From Orientallactaga sibirica (Eukaryota > Chordata > Mammalia > Rodentia > Dipodidae), in contig JAEOAD010002231.1 in the NCBI GenBank assembly GCA_036365145.1, positions 930,001 to 994,000 of the forward strand: a DNA stretch of 64,000 nucleotides. Direction: 5' to 3'. The notes beneath the pieces are model-generated. The model had not been told where the DNA came from. It searched no databases and worked only from the letters and a program-made list of their open reading frames with translations. How positions within the stretch are numbered: the first letter of the stretch is position 1; each line of letters begins with the position of its first letter. Of the stretch, positions 31,260 to 41,850 are shown piece by piece. A program made the position numbers and the translations under genes.

Positions 31260-32760
31260 GGCAAACAAAAAAAAATCAGTAGATAGGAAGAAATAATAAA
31301 TATTAGGGCAGAAATTAATGAAATAGAAACCAAAAAAAATCCAAAGAATTAGTTAAACAAAGAATTGGTTCTTTGAAAGGATAAATAAGATTGATAAACC
31401 CTTAGGAAATCTGACCAGAAGAAAGAGGGAAGAAACAAAAATAATAAAATTAGAGATGAAAAAGGCACATTACAACATAACAAAGAAATTCAGAAAATCA
31501 TAAGGACATACTTTGAGAATATATATGCCTTTAAGTTTGAAAATTTGAAAGAAATGGATGTTTTCCTTGATTCATATGACTGACCAAAATTAAATCAAGA
31601 TGAGATAAACCATTTAAATAGACCTATAACAAGTATGGAGATCCAAGCAGTTATAAAAAATCTCCTAACTAAAAAAGTCCAGGCCAGATGGATTCACTGG
31701 TGAATTTTACCAGACCTTCATGGAAGAACTGACACCACTGCTTCTCAAACTTTTCCTTAAAATAGAAAAGGAAGGAATCCTACCAAACTCCTTCTATGAA
31801 GCCAGCATCACCCTGATACCAAAACCAGACAAAGACAGAACAAAAAAGAAAAATTACAGACCAAGCTCCCTCATGACCATAGATGCAAAAATTCTGAGCA
31901 AGATATTGGCAAACAGAATACAAGAATATATCAGAAAGATTATTCACCCTGACCAAGTGGGCTTTATCCCAGAGATGCAAGGATGGTTCAACATATGCCA
32001 AGCAATAAATGTAATACGCCACATAAATGGTCTGAAGGACAAAAATCACATGATCATCTCAATAGATGCAGAAAAGGCATTCAACAAAATCCAACATCCC
32101 TTCATGGTAAAAGTATTACAGAAACTGGGCATAGAAGTAACATATCTCAACATAATAAAAGCTATTTATGACAAACCTACAGCCAACATAATACTAAATG
32201 GGGAAAAAACTTGAAGCTTTTCCACTAAACTGAGGAATAAGATAAGGGTGTCCACTGTTCCTACTTTATTTAACATAGTACTGGAAGTCTTAGCTATAGC
32301 AATAAGGCAAGAGACACTCATAAAAAGGATACAAATTAAAAGGAAGAGATCAAATTATCATTATTTGCAGATGATATGATTCTATACATAAAGGACTCTA
32401 AAGACTCTACCAGAAACTGTTAGAGCTGAAAAACACTTCTAGCAACAAAGCAGAATACAAAATAAACACATAGAAATCAGTACTTTCCTAATACTAACAA
32501 CAAACATGAGGAAGATGAAATCAGGGACTCTCTCTCATTCACAACTGCCTCAAAAAAAATAAATAAATAAAGTACCTTGGAATAAACTTCACCAAGGAAG
32601 CAAAGGATCTCTACAATGAGAACTTTAAAACACTCAAATGAGAAACTGCAGAAGGCACAAGGAAATGGAGCGACATCTCATGTTCTTGGATTGGAAGAAT
32701 CAATATTGTGACAATGTCAATCTTATCAAAAGCAATCCACACATTAATGCAATTCCCATT
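31260..32760 (+). pseudogene. L1 ORF2 remnant, reverse transcriptase part
   Basis: The open piece 31720-32214 (164 codons) covers the RT fingers and palm: TLIPKPDKD, a YRPSSLMT segment and [17 protein letters not shown]. The catalytic FADDMI region follows near 32362 but is out of frame. Several stops interrupt it. No product is expected. Confidence 0.9.
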
Positions 32761-32769
32761 AAAATTCCA

Positions 32770-33001
32770 GTGGTAGAGCTGGAGGGATGGCTTAGCAGTT
32801 AAGGTGTTTTCCTGCAAAGCCAAAGAACCCAGGTTCGATTCCCCAGGACTCATGTTAGCCAGAAGCACAAGGGGTCGCATGCATCTGGAGTTTGTTTGCA
32901 GTGGCTAGAGGCCCTGGTGCATCCATTCTCTCTCTCTCTCTCTCTCATTCTCTCCCTCTCCCTCCTTCTCTGTCAAATAAATAAATAAAAATAAAATATA
33001 A
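32770..33001 (+). mobile_element. B2-like SINE nested in L1, with target-site duplication
   Basis: gagctggagggatggcttag head, (tc)n then (aaat)n tail. Target-site duplication aaaattcca at 32761-32769 and 33002-33010, made of L1 ORF2 sequence. Confidence 0.93.
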
Positions 33002-34320
33002 AAAATTCCAAAGGCATTCTTCACAGAAATAGGAAAAACAATCCTAAAATTCATTTGAAGCATAAAAAACCTCAAATAGCCAAAACAATTTTGAGCAACA
33101 AAAATCAGGCTGGTGGTATCACCATACCCAATTTTAAGCTATATTACAAAAACAGCATTGTATTGGCACAAACACAGGCATGTAGATCAATGGAACAGAA
33201 TAGAGGACCCAGATGTTAATCCAGGCAGCTATAGCCATCTGATTTTTGACAAAAATGCTAAAAATATTCATTGGAGAAAAAGATAGTCTCTTCAACAAGT
33301 GGTACTGGGATATCTGTATGTAGAAGGATGAAAATAGATCCTTGTCTTTCTCCCTGCACAAGAATCAAGTCCAAGTGGATCAGGGACCTTAATATCAGAC
33401 CTGAAACTCTGAAACTGCTAGAGGAAAAGGTAGGGGAAACCCTTCAACATATTGGCATAGGCAAAGACTTTCTGAATATAACCCCAATTGTTCAGGAAAT
33501 AAAATCACTAATCAACCACTGGAATCTCATGAAATTACAAAGCTTTTGCACAGTAAAGGACACTGTGAATAGAGCAAAGAGACAACCTACAGAATGGGAG
33601 AAAATCTTTGCCACATCCAACAGAGGATTAATATCTAGAATATACAAAGTACTTAAAAAAAACAGAACAATAAGAAACCAAACAACCCAATTAAAAAATG
33701 GGCTATGGAACTAAATAGAGCGTTCTCATCAGAAGAAATACAGATGGTATATAAACATCTAAAAAAGTGTTCTACATTCTTATCCATCAGGAAAATGCAA
33801 ATTAAAACTACTTTGAGATCCATCTCACTCCTGTCAGAACGGCTACCATCAAGAAAACAAATGACAATAAATGTTAGTGAGGATGCAGAAAAAGGGGGAA
33901 CCCTTCTACACTGTTGGTGGGAATGTAATCTGGTGCAGCCATTGTGGAAATCAGTGTGGAGGTTCTTGAGACAGCTAAAAATAGATTTACCATATGATCC
34001 AGCTATAGCACTCCTAGGCATATATCCTAATGACTCTTCTCACTACCTTAGAGATACTTGCACAACCATGTTTATTGCTGCTCTATTCACAATAGCTAGG
34101 AAATGGAACCAGCCTAGATGTCCCTCCACAGATGAATGGATAATAAAGATGTGGTACATTTACACAATGGAGTTCTATTCAGTGGTAAAGAAAAATGAAA
34201 TTATGAAATTTGCAGGGAAATGGATGGATCTGGAAAGGATTATACTAAATGAGGTAACCCAGCCCTAGAAAGCCAAACATCACAGGTTCTCTCTCATATG
34301 TGGATCCTAGCTACAAATGT
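33002..34320 (+). pseudogene. L1 ORF2 remnant, C-terminal part
   Basis: Open pieces 33271-33714 and 33705-34268 cover the C-terminal region ([39 protein letters not shown]). A premature stop after EVTQP (34266-34268) removes the last dozen residues that the full-length copy has. One of the zinc-knuckle Cys is lost, because the NKCWRGCGK segment is replaced by a different reading. Confidence 0.9.
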
Positions 34321-35606
34321 ATAGACTTGTGTGTGAGCTGGAACCAAAAATCGGTAGCAGAGGCCAGTAAGCTAGAAAAAGGCTATAAGGGAGGGAGGAG
34401 AGGGAAGGACTTAAGGGGATGGTATTATATATATGTAAGTAGAACAGATTACAGGGAGGGAAAAGGCCTAAACAAGGCCAGGGGAAGAGACTGTGTAAAA
34501 GAAGGGTGGGGGGAAGGTCAATTAAAGTTCAAGATATTCTGAATAAGACATATGAAAACCTACTTTTTTGGATAATAGCACATCTAGAAGCCATAGATTG
34601 TTACTAGAAAATTTTAAGTGCCAGGGATGGGATACCTTCCAGTGAGTGTTGGCCAGGGAGGTCTCTGTTGCCTCCAAAACATTACAGGCTATTGCCAAGG
34701 CCCTTGGGTTCCCTTGAGAAACAGATGGTAAGACCCTATTGATGAAGACTTCAGTTGCCCGAGTGGCAAGGTCACTGAAAAATCAAGCTGGTGCTGAACA
34801 GAAAACCTTCTCCCTGTAGACCAGCCAACTGAAAGCTGGAAAAAGCTGCACTGCATGCAGCGTATGGGTGACAGAAGTCATCAGCAGTGAAAACTGGACA
34901 CTGGAAACCTCAAGTTTGGCCAGACAGGCCCAATGACCAAATGAGTACAATAGTGGAATGTCTGCTCTGGGGGAAACCAACTACTCCATAATTGGACTGA
35001 AGGCCCTCTCTATGGGAGGGAATACATGCCTGATACTGAAAAACCTAATCAAAGACTATGGCAGGGGAGGTCATGAGCCTTAGTGGTATAAAGCCTGCTC
35101 TTGTCTGGCTAAATGTTTATATTATTCCCACCAAACTGCCCTGAAAGCACTACGCTTAATGGTCATATTCATGTATTAATGCTACTCTCACTTCTGGTTA
35201 GAGAAGCTTCTCTTTTCAGATGGCAGTGACCACTGGGATGACCCAAAAGGCAACACAGTGCAGAGAAGAAGGGATGGAGGAGTGTCCAGCACTGAAACAT
35301 CTCTATCACACCCTCCAAAGCTCAGGGTCCATTGTGGAAGAGGTGGTGGAAAGAATGGAAGAGCCAAAGGAAGGGTACGACTCCTTACAATGCAACTGTC
35401 CAGACAGAAATTGGCCTCAATATCCATGACCTCGCAGTGCCTAGCAATACCTTCCCAAGACCCTCATAATAGGAGTAAAAGATGATGACATCAAATAAAA
35501 AGACTAATGGAGAGAGAGTGGGGATATTATGGAGAGTGGAGTTATAAAGGGGAAAGGGGGGGGGGAGGAAAATATCATGGTTTATGGTCTGTAAGTATAG
35601 AAAAGT

Positions 35607-35802
35607 AGGGCTGGAGAGATGGTTTAACAGTTAAGGCACTTGTCTGCAAAGCCTAAGGATCCAGGTTTGATTCTCCAGTACCCAAGTAAGCAAGATACAC
35701 AAGGTGGTGTTTGCATCTGAAATTCATTTTTAGTAGCCAGAGGCTCCAGCATGCCCATTCTCTCTCTCTCTGTCTCTAATAAATCAATACAATTAAAAAA
35801 AA
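35607..35802 (+). mobile_element. B2-like SINE
   Basis: gggctggagagatggtttaa head to ctctgtctctaataaatcaa. It sits at the 3' end of the second L1 and has removed or hidden its poly(A). Confidence 0.9.
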
Positions 35803-35928
35803 CTAGATTATTAAAAAAAGTATTGAGAGTAATATCTTAAATTTGCAACAAATATGACACAAGGATTGAAAAGTAAAATTTATGAAGGAGTAGAAGGGAT
35901 GATCCAGTGGTTTTTAAAATATTCCCTG

Positions 35929-36172
35929 CCGGGCTGGAGAGATGGCTTAGCGGTTAAGGCGCCTGTCTCCTAAGCCTAAGAAGGTTGGTTCCAATCTCCA
36001 GCGGTTTCAATCTCCAGGTTCCACGTTTAGCCAGATGCAAAGTGACGCAAGGGCGCAATGCTGCACTTGACCACAAGGGGGTGCACTCATCTAGATTTTG
36101 TTCACAGCAGCTGAGAGGCTGCTGGTGCGCCCATATCTATCTGCCTCTCCTCTCTGTCTCTCTCCAACAAAA

Positions 36173-36215
<43 letters not shown>

Positions 36216-36217
36216 AA
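35929..36217 (+). mobile_element. B2-like SINE, CTCF-motif subfamily (copy A)
   Basis: gggctggagagatggcttag head with the subfamily markers cgcctgtctcctaagcctaa and a duplicated B-box segment (ggttccaatctccagc then ggtttcaatctccag). It contains the CTCF-like motif at 36071. Target-site duplication aaaatattccctg at 35916-35928 and 36218-36230. Confidence 0.93.
36071..36086 (+). promoter_or_regulatory. CTCF-like motif in SINE (copy A)
   Basis: ccacaagggggtgcac. It matches the CTCF core pattern ccasyagrkggcrs except at the fifth base and at the c to t change in ggc. Occupancy is not known. Confidence 0.5.
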
Positions 36218-36234
36218 AAAATATTCCCTGTCTG

Positions 36235-36383
36235 TTGGGAGTGGTGGTGCATGCCTTTATCCCAGCACTGGGGAGGCAGAGGTGGGAGGATTGCGGTGAG
36301 TTTGAGGTAGCCCTGAGACTACATAGTGAATTCCAGGTCAGCCTGAGCTAGAGTGAGACCCTACTTCAAAAAAAAAAAAAAAA
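36235..36383 (+). mobile_element. B1 SINE
   Basis: gttgggagtggtggtgcatg head, A tail at 36368-36383. It directly follows the right target-site duplication of the preceding SINE. Confidence 0.9.
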
Positions 36384-36581
36384 ATCCCAATCAGAAGAAG
36401 AATGATTTATCCCTGTCATTTGCAAAAAGAAAATTCAAGCAAATGTTTTTAAATAGAGTTGCAACAAAATTGCTATTTTGTTTCCAAAAAAATGACTTGT
36501 TTCACTGAATACACTTGTAGTTCCAACTACTGAGGAGGCTGAGGAGGAGAAGGAGGGAGGGAGGGAGAGAGAGAAGAAAGA

Positions 36582-36613
<32 letters not shown>

Positions 36614-36979
36614 CCAACTCCTTGAAGAGTGGCAATTAGGAGACAGGAGGAATAAAGGGTAGGAAAGAATGTCATGGACGCTCTCTCTCCTCCAGTGGTG
36701 TGAACGTGGCACAGGCTGATGGAACAAGTCATACCTCTTGCCTCAGAAAAGCTGCACCTCTCTCAGAACCTGCAAGCTCTGATGATGTATGGTTTTTATA
36801 TGTGATAAAAGGAGGAACTTTCAGGACAAATTAGCAAAGTAAGAGTAGACTTATTTTATGACTAAATTTAGAGTTATCCCCTGGAGAGAAACATCTCAGA
36901 TGCCCCATTGTATGACAAGTTATGACATCAGCTCTTTATTTTTAATTACATAGAGTCATGGGTCACATAACACCAACTC
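36384..36979. other. Single-copy DNA with purine microsatellite
   Basis: No gene. A short 7SL/B1-like scrap (cttgtagttccaactactga, 36509-36528) leads into a purine-rich run. Open frames on the minus strand here (Ser/Leu repeats) are artefacts of the GA repeat. Confidence 0.5.
36541..36613. repeat. (GGA/GA)n microsatellite
   Basis: gaggaggagaaggagggagg followed by long (GA)n. Confidence 0.9.
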
Positions 36980-37085
36980 CTATTACAATGGAGGTCCAAA
37001 GAGATCAAGTGCTTTAGAACTCATCAAAGTCATAGTTAATAACCAAACAGAGGCTTGATCCCAGAGCTCTTCTCACTTTACCATG
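36980..37085 (-). mobile_element. MIR-like relic
   Basis: tccaaagagatcaagtgctt, then caaagtcatagttaataacc and ggcttgatcccagagctct follow the MIR core order on the minus strand. Confidence 0.55.
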
Positions 37086-37178
37086 CTGGCTCTCCTAGTC
37101 ATTTTGGTTTTTAAAGATGGGTTGTTATTCCTTTGTAGTGGACAGTATAATGGCCCCTCAAAAATGTCTATGTTCTAA

Positions 37179-37182
<4 letters not shown>

Positions 37183-37209
<27 letters not shown>

Positions 37210-37344
37210 GAGGTAGGGTCTCACTCTAGCTCAGGCTGACCTGGAATTCACTATGCAGTCTCAGGCTGGCCTTGAACTCATGGAGATCTTCCCACCTCTG
37301 CCTCCCGAGTGCTGGGATTAAAGGTATGCTCCACCATGCCCGGC
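37183..37344 (-). mobile_element. B1 SINE with target-site duplication
   Basis: T run, tttgaggtagggtctcactc, ending ccaccatgcccggct. Imperfect target-site duplication aatgtctatgt(t/g)ctaa at 37163-37178 and 37346-37361. Confidence 0.92.
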
Positions 37345-37361
37345 TAATGTCTATGTGCTAA

Positions 37362-37990
37362 TTCCTACAATTGGTGCATATATTTCATTACCTGTCAGGA
37401 GGAATCTGGATCACAGAAGGAAGGAATTAACGTTGCTAATTACCTGCTTTAAGGAAGTCATCAAGAACTATCATAAGGGGTTCGAAATAATCACACATAT
37501 GAAGAAAGAGGTAGAAGAGGCAGGATCAGAGTGACATATGTGAGAGAGTCTTTCCGGTTTTGATGACGGAAGGGCACCAGCAGGCAAGGAATATGTGCAG
37601 TGTCTAGAAGCCAAAATAGGTAAGGAAATAGATTTTCTTTTACAGCTCACAGAAAGAAGTGTTCTGCCAACATTTAACTGTAGCCCAGTGAGATCCATTT
37701 AGACCCACACCCTTGTAAATGAATAAATTTGTGTTGTTTAAACACTTCATTTGTGGAAATGTGGTATAGCCACAACATTAAACCAATATGATCTTTAAAA
37801 GGTAATTTAAAGTAAACATATGATAAAATCCATTGTTATAGCCTACTACTTAAAAAAATACCTGTTTCTGCTTTTAGGCTTGATCCTTACCACGTTGTGG
37901 CAAAGAAGAATAGCAGCTAACTTGCAAGTGTAGCTTCTATTGTGCATGTTGGATATATTAACTCCTTTCAACCTGATCAGGACATTATGT
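37362..37990. other. Single-copy DNA
   Basis: No repeat or coding signature recognised. Confidence 0.5.
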
Positions 37991-38150
37991 GGTAGGCTCT
38001 GGTATCTTCCATAGTTTATATAGAAAAAACTAAAGTACGAAGAAGTCATGCAGCTCTCTCAGGGTGACGAAGTTAGAAAGCTGCTGAACTGGGATTGGGG
38101 ATTGAATTTGGTCTGACTCTAGAGTCTATAAACTGCAGTACTATTCTGTT
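37991..38150 (-). mobile_element. MIR-like relic
   Basis: cagggtgacgaagttagaaa, gctgctgaactgggattggg and ggtctgactctagagtctat match the MIR core in order on the minus strand. One of the better-preserved MIR copies here. Confidence 0.6.
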
Positions 38151-38320
38151 TCTCAAATGGTAGTGGACAGAAATGGAACCCACAGTAGCCCCAGCAGCAC
38201 CAGCAGCAGCATACCAGCTTGGTACTTTCACTAGCAGCAGACATAGGTGGTCTGGTGTTTTACCCAAGAGTTAAACAACATGCTGATGGTGATAAGATTT
38301 GTTTTAATTCCTAGATTTTC

Positions 38321-38323
<3 letters not shown>

Positions 38324-38353
<30 letters not shown>

Positions 38354-38496
38354 GGTTTTGCAAGGTAGGGTCTCACTCTGGTCCAGGCTGACCTGGAATT
38401 AACTATGTAGTCTCAGGGTGGCCTTGAACTCTAGTGATCCTCCTACCTCTGCCTCCCGAGTGCTGGGATTAAAGGCGTGCGCCACCACGCCCGGCT
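38324..38496 (-). mobile_element. B1 SINE (outer of a pair)
   Basis: (TTTTC)n tail, gcaaggtagggtctcactct, ending gccaccacgcccggct. A single target-site duplication, aattcctagattttcttt (38306-38323 and 38632-38649), encloses this B1 and the next. Confidence 0.9.
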
Positions 38497-38499
38497 GTT

Positions 38500-38631
38500 T
38501 TTGTTTTTTGAGGTAGGGTCTCCCTCTAGTTCAGGCTGACCTGGAATTCACTATGTTGTCTCAGGGTGGCCTTGAACTCACAGAGATCTTCCTACGTCTG
38601 CTTCCCGAGTATGGGCGCCACCATGTCTGGC
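38500..38631 (-). mobile_element. B1 SINE (second of a pair)
   Basis: ttttttgaggtagggtctcc to gccaccatgtctggc, with a deletion of gctgggattaaaggc-type sequence. It shares the outer target-site duplication with the preceding copy. This suggests tandem insertion or a B1 dimer. Confidence 0.88.
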
Positions 38632-38761
38632 AATTCCTAGATTTTCTTTAGAAATATTTTTAGCTTTTTCCTGTAAGTGTCCCATACCGTTACTTATATA
38701 TTTCTCTCTCTAAGCACTTGAGGTTATCTTCATATGTCATTCACCAAAAATTTCTTTTAAA

Positions 38762-38954
38762 AAATATTTATTTATTTATTTGACAGAGAAAGAGGGAGCG
38801 GGGAGAAATGGAAGCATCAGGGCCTCCAGCCACTGCAAATGAACTCCAGATGTGTGCCCCCTTTGCATCTGGCTAATGTGGGTCCTGGGAAATCCAACCT
38901 GGGTCCTTTAGCTTTGCAGGCAAATGCCTTAACCGCTAAGCCATCCCTACAGCC
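38762..38954 (-). mobile_element. B2-like SINE
   Basis: ttatttatttatttgacaga tail side, ggcctccagccactgcaaat, ending gccatccctacagccc. The flanks accaaaaatttctt and accgaaaatttctt form the target-site duplication. Confidence 0.9.
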
Positions 38955-38955
38955 C

Positions 38956-39527
38956 ACCACCGAAAATTTCTTAATTAGCTGATACTAGTTATTCAAGAAC
39001 TGGTTGCGTTTATGATTTTTTTTTGGGGGCTGAAATGTTTCTTCCACTTCAGATAGCATTACCCCATCTACCAGCCAACATGCTGAGGAGGGCAAAGGAG
39101 GTGAAAATAAAATCTGCAATTTAGTTACTTGTTTACAGCAGTTCTGACAAAAGAGGAGGCTTGCCCATGTCTTACCATGGGTATAGTTTCCATTTTATTT
39201 TCAAATAAAACTTAAACTCTTTGTATTCCTGTGATGTTTTGTGTTTAGACATCATTCTCTTTTAAGTCTTGATTTCTAGCATAAGCTTTTGAGTTTTATT
39301 AATTTGATTCATTTATGCAAATCGCAGACAATAGAATTTCCTTTGTGTTTTTTTCTAGTCACTAAACACAGACAATTAAAATAGTGAGCATCAGTTTGTT
39401 CCTAAGTTTGCTTTCACATAGAACGCATATCTCCCTCGCTGCTATGGCCCAGGAGTGGAAGTAGATTTGTAGTGATCAACAGATTAGAAGCAACTGTTCA
39501 AAGTATTTTTGATTTTTAATTATTTGT
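38956..39527. other. Single-copy DNA
   Basis: Nothing recognised. Confidence 0.5.
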
Positions 39528-39726
39528 GTGTGTATCTAATGAGTATATATGGGCACATGTGGAGGTCAGAGATGTTGTCTGGGTTCTACTTCTTTGAAAC
39601 AGGGTCTCTTGTCACTGCAAACGAGTCTGGCTAGCAAATGGTTTTACATGGGAGCTTGGAAATGGCCAGCCAGCCAGCAGACTTTGCAAAAAAGCACCTT
39701 TAACCAATTAACTATCTCCTCAGCCC
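39528..39726 (-). mobile_element. B3-like SINE, shortened
   Basis: tgtgtgtgtatctaatgagt, gcacatgtggaggtcagaga, then gcacctttaaccaattaact. The middle is deleted. Confidence 0.6.
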
Positions 39727-39744
39727 TCAAAGTTGTTTTTATAA

Positions 39745-39921
39745 AGTTTTTTTAAATTATTTATTTATTTACAAACAGACATGGGGAGATAGAAGGGAGA
39801 CATACAGAGAGAGAATGGGCATGCCAGAGTTTCTAGCCACTGAAAACAAACTCCAGATGCATGTGCCCCTTGTGCATCTGGCTTACATGTGTCCTGGAGA
39901 ATCGAACCTGGGTCTCCAGCC
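39745..39921 (-). mobile_element. B2-like SINE, head shortened
   Basis: aaattatttatttatttaca tail, gtttctagccactgaaaaca, then gaacctgggtctccagccc. The taggctttgcagg region is deleted. Confidence 0.85.
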
Positions 39922-39929
39922 CTCAAAAG

Positions 39930-40150
39930 TTTTTTTTAATCTTTATTTTAGAGAGAGAGAGGGAGAATTGGCATGCCAGGGCCTCAGCCACGGCAATCGA
40001 ACTCCAGATGCTTGTGCCACCTAGTGGGCATGTGTGACACTGCACTTGCCTTGCCTTTGTGTGTTTGGCTTACATGGGATCTGGGGAGTAGAACATGGGT
40101 CCTTAGGCTTTGCAGGCAAGCACCTTAATCACTAAGCTATCTTTCCAGCC
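39930..40150 (-). mobile_element. B2-like SINE, second CTCF-motif subfamily (copy G)
   Basis: Reverse-complement B2-like element with the extra middle segment ctagtgggcatgtgtgacac, also found in the plus-strand copy at 63.69 kb. The CTCF-like motif is at 40014. Confidence 0.88.
40014..40028 (-). promoter_or_regulatory. CTCF-like motif in SINE (copy G)
   Basis: gtgccacctagtggg; the reverse complement is cccactaggtggcac, a full match to the CTCF core pattern ccasyagrkggcrs. Occupancy is not known. Confidence 0.6.
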
Positions 40151-40452
40151 CAAAGTTTTTCTTTTCTTTCCTTTTTAAATTTGTGGCAGCATCTATGCTT
40201 TATGGAAAAGAGTCTGATGACCATCAGCAAACACAGATGTTCATTAGTAGACATAGATTCATACTTGGAAGGTGAGCTAAGTATTGCATCTGCCACACAT
40301 CTGCTGCAGTGAGTCAAGGGCTGCTTCAGCTACCCAGTGCCTGTATGGAGCACTGTGGTACTGGTGGTGCCATCTGTTCCAACATTAACATTCGTCTGGC
40401 TCCTTGGAGTTGTCACGAAATAACACAGAAGACATTGTGTGTAAATACAGCC
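40151..40452. other. Single-copy DNA
   Basis: Nothing recognised. Confidence 0.5.
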
Positions 40453-40530
40453 TAAGATGGGAATGGTGGCACATATTTATAATCTCAGGATTTTAGGAGG
40501 ATGAGGCAAGAAGAAAAGTCTGATGCCAAC
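40453..40530 (+). mobile_element. B1-like SINE, very old
   Basis: gatgggaatggtggcacata then aatctcaggattttaggagg. Strongly diverged. Confidence 0.5.
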
Positions 40531-40774
40531 ACGATCTGTATGGTAAGACTGGGAAGGAAAGGAAGGGAGCAGGAATGAATATAACTTAGAAATAAGTAAA
40601 ATACAGGCTAAATTAAAGAGTGTTTAGCTTCTAATAACATCTGCTAACTGGAAGGTTTGCTAGATAACACAGAACCAACTAAAGGTTGGTTCAAATTTTG
40701 TTTTAAAAGAGTAACAACTTCTTACATTTTTATCTGGAAAATGTTCTTCTAGGAGACTGTAAACATTCAACTTA

Positions 40775-41010
40775 GTTTTAAAAATTAATTAATTAATTGA
40801 TTGACTGACTTGTAAGGAGAGAGGAGAGAAAGAGAGATAGAAGGAGAGTGAGAGAAAGAATATGGGCAGGCTAGGGTTTCTTGCATATATAAAGGAACAC
40901 ATATGCCACTTTGTGTATCTGGCTTTTTATGTGGATACTGGGGAATTGAGACCAGGCTGGCAAGCTTTTTAAGTAAATGCCTTTAACTGCTGAGCCATCA
41001 CCCTAGATCC
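40775..41010 (-). mobile_element. B2-like SINE, diverged
   Basis: attaattaattaattgattg tail, gtgtatctggctttttatgt, ending gccatcaccctagatcc. Confidence 0.8.
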
Positions 41011-41061
41011 CTAAATAGTCAACTTAGCTTTAACTTTCATCTAAACCTACAAGGTGGATTT

Positions 41062-41455
41062 TTTATGCTAGTGTGTGTGCACATGTGAAGGCCAGGGGAC
41101 TATCTTGGGTGTCACACTCAGGAATGCCATCTACCATCCATCTTTTTTTTCTTTTCTTTTCTTTTCTTTTCTTTTCTTTTCTTTTCTTTTCTTTTCTTTT
41201 CTTTTCTTTTCTTTCTTTTTCTTTTCTTTCTTTCTTTTTTTTTTTTTTTTTTTGAGACAGAGACTCTTATTGGCCTGGAGCTCAAAAATTAGGTTCTCCT
41301 GGCTGGCCAGCTAGTCCCAGGTGTCTTCCTGCCCCTGCTTCCCCAAGGCTGGCATAACAGACCTATTCGACATTTTAATGGGTGTGCTGGGGTATTAAAC
41401 TCAGGTCCTCAGTGTGCAAGGCAAGTACTTTACCAACTGAGCCATCATCACAATA
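41062..41455 (-). mobile_element. B3-like SINE split by a (TTTTC)n expansion
   Basis: GT-rich start (gtgtgtgcacatgtgaaggc), then the microsatellite, then ggccagctagtcccaggtgt and gcaaggcaagtactttacca. Confidence 0.7.
41141..41252. repeat. (TTTTC)n microsatellite
   Basis: About 110 bases of cttttcttttctttt with some TTTC and a final T run. Confidence 0.95.
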
Positions 41456-41470
41456 CAAGGTGAACATTTT

Positions 41471-41681
41471 TTTTCATTAAAAATTATTTTTTTGCAAGTA
41501 GAGAGATAGAAGTAAGAGAGACAGAGAGAATGGGCCTGTCAGGGCCTCCCGCTGCTGCAAATAAACTCCAGGTGCATGCATCATCTTGTGTATATGGTCT
41601 TCTGTGGGTACTGGGGAATTGAACTCACATCGTTAGGCTTTGCAGGCAAGTGCCTTAACCCCTGAGCCATCTCTCCAGCCC
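41471..41681 (-). mobile_element. B2-like SINE in a stack
   Basis: attatttttttgcaagtaga tail side, ggcctcccgctgctgcaaat, ending gccatctctccagcc. Flanked by caaggtgaacatttt and caaggtgggctttt. Confidence 0.9.
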
Positions 41682-41690
41682 AAGGTGGGC

Positions 41691-41850
41691 TTTTTTTTTT
41701 TTTTTTTGGTTTTCCAAGGAAGGGTCTCGCTCTAGCTCAGGCTGACCTGGAATTCACTATGTAGTCTCAGGGTGGCCTCGAACTCTTGGCGATCGTCCTA
41801 CCTCTGCCTCCAAGTGCTGGGATTAAAGGCGTGCGCCATCACACCCATCC
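41691..41850 (-). mobile_element. B1 SINE in a stack
   Basis: T run, ccaaggaagggtctcgctct, ending catcacacccatcct, then caaggtgagcattttt. It used the same target as the preceding B2. Confidence 0.9.

Larger units (their letters stand above)
31257..35606 (+). mobile_element. Second LINE-1, 5'-truncated
   Basis: Collinear with the full-length copy from its position 26058 onward (ggcaaac, then atcagtagataggaagaaat) to near its 3' end. It lacks the 5' UTR, ORF1, the endonuclease and the start of the RT. It is older than the first copy: more stops and deletions, no clear poly(A), and a B2 inserted inside it. It lies about 1 kb from the first copy in the same orientation. Confidence 0.93.

Noticed and set aside
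41073..41314. Phe/Ser-rich frames near 41.1 kb as a signal-peptide protein
   Set aside because: Caused by the (TTTTC)n tract inside a B3 SINE.
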